DNA of 64,000 bases, taken from contig NZ_JNZD01000026.1 in NCBI RefSeq assembly GCF_000725495.1, positions 1 through 64,000 of the forward strand, given 5' to 3'. Positions 62,306-64,000 of the stretch are shown here, piece by piece. The first letter of the stretch is position 1. Every line of letters begins with the position of its first letter. Source of the DNA: Streptomyces aureus. GTDB lineage: Bacteria; Actinomycetota; Actinomycetes; Streptomycetales; Streptomycetaceae. Below the pieces are notes generated by a model that was not told the DNA's origin, did not search any database, and was given only the letters and a program-made list of their open reading frames with translations. The position numbers and the translations under genes are program-made.

Positions 62306-63051
62306 GCAGCAAGCTGATCGGAGTCGGGGTCGGTCCCGGTGACCCGGAGCTGGTGACCGTCAAGGGCGTCAACGCCCTGCGCGCCGCGGACGTCGTCGTC
62401 GTCCCCGTCATGGCCGCGGCGGACGGGACGGACGGCGGGGAGCGGGGACGGGCCGAGGCGACCGTCCTGCACTACGTGTCCGAGCAGAAGGTCGTCCGGG
62501 TGGTGTTCGCGCTCAACGAGCGCAGCGACCGGGAGCGGCGCGAGGCCGCCTGGGACGCCGCCGGCGACCGGGTCGCGGGCCTGCTCGCCCGGCACGGCAC
62601 GGTCGCCTTCGCCACCATCGGCGACCCCAACGTGTACTCCACGTTCACCTACCTCGCGCACACGATCGGGGAGCTGGTCCCCGGCACGGTGGTGGAGACG
62701 GTGCCCGGCATCACCGCCATGCAGGACCTCGCCGCGCGCTCGGGCGCGGTCCTGACCGAGGGGACCGAACCGCTCACCCTCGTCCCGGTGACCGCGGGCT
62801 CGGCCGTGCTCAAGGACGCGCTGAACGGGCCCGGCACGGTGGTCGCGTACAAGTTCGGGCGGCAGGCCGCCGAGGTGGCCGAGGCGCTGCGGGACAGCGG
62901 GCGGCTCGAGGACGCCGTCTGGGGGTCGGCGCTCGGTCTCGACGCCGAGTCGATCCGCCCGGCCGCCGACCTCGACGGCGAACCGCTCCCGTACCTGTCG
63001 ACGCTCATCGCGCCCGCGCGCCGCGACGGGACCCGCGGCGGAAAGCTGTGA
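62302..63051 (+). CDS. cobI: Precorrin-2 C20-methyltransferase CobI
   Basis: A 249-residue SAM-dependent methyltransferase of the tetrapyrrole methylase fold. KLIGVGVGPGDPELVTVKGVNAL is the N-terminal glycine-rich start, IGDPNVYSTFTYLAH the second conserved motif, and PGITAMQDLAAR and LPYLSTLI follow. It methylates precorrin-2 to precorrin-3A. ATG overlaps the cobB stop by four bases. Last gene of the operon on this strand before the ZIP gene. Confidence 0.93.
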   Translation: MSSKLIGVGVGPGDPELVTVKGVNALRAADVVVVPVMAAADGTDGGERGRAEATVLHYVSEQKVVRVVFALNERSDRERREAAWDAAGDRVAGLLARHGTVAFATIGDPNVYSTFTYLAHTIGELVPGTVVETVPGITAMQDLAARSGAVLTEGTEPLTLVPVTAGSAVLKDALNGPGTVVAYKFGRQAAEVAEALRDSGRLEDAVWGSALGLDAESIRPAADLDGEPLPYLSTLIAPARRDGTRGGKL

Positions 63052-63089
63052 CCCTCCCCCGCCCGGCACGCCCGGCCGGCCCCACGGGC

Positions 63090-63818
63090 TCAGCCCGCGA
63101 GGCCCACCACCAGCCAGATGAAGGCCACCCCCGCGACCGTGCAGAGCAGGGTCGAGCGGGCCGGGTGGTCGTGGTGCGCCTCCGGGAGGATCTCGGCGGC
63201 GGCGAGGTAGAGCAGCACGCCGCCGAAGAGACCGAGGTACCCGCCGAGCACCCGTTCGGGGATGGTGAAGAAGAGCGTCGAGGCGGCACCGATCATGGGG
63301 GCCGCCGCGTCCGCGTACAGCATGAACAGGGCCTTGCGGCGGGCGTTCCCGTACAGGCTCGTGATCGTGTACGTGTTGAAGCCGTCCGCGAAGTCGTGCG
63401 CGATGACCGCGAGGGCGACGGCCAGCGCCATGCCCCCGCCGACCTGGAAGGCGGCGCCGATCGCGACGCCGTCCATCGCGCTGTGGCCGACCATCGCGGC
63501 GGCCGCCGTCAGGCCCACCTCGGGCGCCCGTCCGTCGTTCTCCCCGCCCCCGTGCGCGGCCCGGCGGTGGGCGAGGAGCCGTTCGACCAGATGGGCCAGC
63601 AGGAAGCCACCCACGAAAAGCAGCAGCGCGGCCGGGACCCCGAACACCTCGGTGCCCGCCGCGTCCAGCGCCTCCGGCAGCAGGTCCAGGCCGACCACGC
63701 CCAGCATCAGGCCCCCGGCCAGGCCGAGCACCAGATGGCGGCGGTCGGTCACCCGCTGCGCCGTCCAGCCGCCGGCCAGCGTCATCAGGAACGCGCCGAG
63801 CGCGACGAGGACCGCCAT
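63090..63818 (-). CDS. ZIP family divalent metal transporter
   Basis: A 242-residue membrane protein with eight helices. The metal path is marked by HSAMDGVAIGAAF (helix 4) and HDFADGFN (helix 5), variants of the ZIP His-Asn-x-x-Glu-Gly motifs, and by a His-rich loop (LAHRRAAHGG). ZIP proteins import zinc, iron, manganese or cobalt. Its placement on the opposite strand between cobI and cobM suggests cobalt supply to B12 synthesis, but this is inferred from position. ATG at 63818. Confidence 0.88.
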   Translation of the reverse strand: MAVLVALGAFLMTLAGGWTAQRVTDRRHLVLGLAGGLMLGVVGLDLLPEALDAAGTEVFGVPAALLLFVGGFLLAHLVERLLAHRRAAHGGGENDGRAPEVGLTAAAAMVGHSAMDGVAIGAAFQVGGGMALAVALAVIAHDFADGFNTYTITSLYGNARRKALFMLYADAAAPMIGAASTLFFTIPERVLGGYLGLFGGVLLYLAAAEILPEAHHDHPARSTLLCTVAGVAFIWLVVGLAG

Positions 63819-63926
63819 AGGCCCTTGCTATCCGATCCACCCCCGTGTCCGCACCTCAGGCGACGGCCCCGGGCCCACTGAACCCCTCGCAGCACCCCGA
63901 TCTTCCGTAGGAGAGGACCCATTCCC

Positions 63927-64000
63927 ATGGCCGAAGCCCCCACCGGCAAGGTGACCTTCGTCGGTGCCGGCCCCGGCGCCGCCGACCTGCTGACCTTCCG
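63927..64000 (+). CDS. cobM: Precorrin-4 C11-methyltransferase CobM, 5' part only
   Basis: Only the first 24 codons are inside the window. They read MAEAPTGKVTFVGAGPGAAD followed by LLTF, the N-terminal SAM-binding start of CobM. The ATG at 63927 has GGAGAGGA upstream. It continues the B12 gene set with its own short upstream region; no second riboswitch is visible in the 108 bases before it. Confidence 0.85.
   Translation, partial: MAEAPTGKVTFVGAGPGAADLLTF

Overview
The window is chromosomal DNA of a Streptomyces or very close relative. The evidence is about 72% G+C with strongly G/C-biased third codon positions, frequent GTG and TTG starts, GGAGG-type ribosome binding sites and many stop/start overlaps. 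Several families are typical of the genus: the GATC-binding nucleoid protein Gbn, an SGM_5486-type transporter-associated peptide, and a chelatase pair made of CobN plus a fused ChlI/ChlD-like subunit. From memory, gene order from serB to the cob genes resembles the S. coelicolor SCO1808 to SCO1857 stretch; I could not check this.

Layout. 1-6.7 kb: the tail of an unknown CDS, serB, a SixA-type phosphatase, small membrane proteins, and an MFS exporter divergent from a GntR regulator with palindromes between them. 6.7-15.4 kb: core functions, namely fabI-fabG (fatty acid synthesis), tldD-tldE (peptide maturation protease), tyrS and moaA. 15.6-21.3 kb: a DUF485/actP acetate symporter operon, a secreted subtilase and a class III CoA-transferase. 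21.3-29.3 kb looks more accessory: an alcohol dehydrogenase, a lysoplasmalogenase overlapping a fatty acid hydroxylase, a VIT1-type transporter, and a tight operon of an acetoacetate decarboxylase-like protein, an SDR and two related amidohydrolases. Divergent from that operon is a large protein with a textbook RING finger and a TerD-like region. 32.3-37.2 kb: a DEDDh exonuclease with BRCT domain, a Cys-rich zinc protein, SURF1, a GH15 enzyme and an SDR without the usual catalytic Tyr/Lys. 37.4-40.8 kb: a six-gene Asp23/Gls24-AmaP type envelope-stress cluster. 40.9-49.6 kb: enoyl-CoA hydratase, gbn, an ABC-F protein, a zinc metallopeptidase, a VOC protein, a helicase-like hypothetical, a hydrolase and a class II aldolase.

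50.1 kb to the end: a Pit-type phosphate transporter behind a probable PhoP box, then a cobalamin riboswitch heading a tightly overlapped operon (cbiB-cobQ-cobN-chlID-cobO-cobB-cobI) of the aerobic B12 pathway. A ZIP metal transporter follows on the opposite strand, and the first codons of cobM are cut by the window end.

Features that ordinary gene calling does not explain include a 97-nt imperfect palindrome whose mismatches are mostly G-U compatible on one strand, a 39-41 bp tandem repeat array, a cluster of five GATC sites between the ABC-F gene and gbn, an in-frame duplication in cobB, a 21-codon leader ORF between the riboswitch and cbiB, and several operator-like palindromes. No rRNA, tRNA, insertion sequence or CRISPR array was seen.
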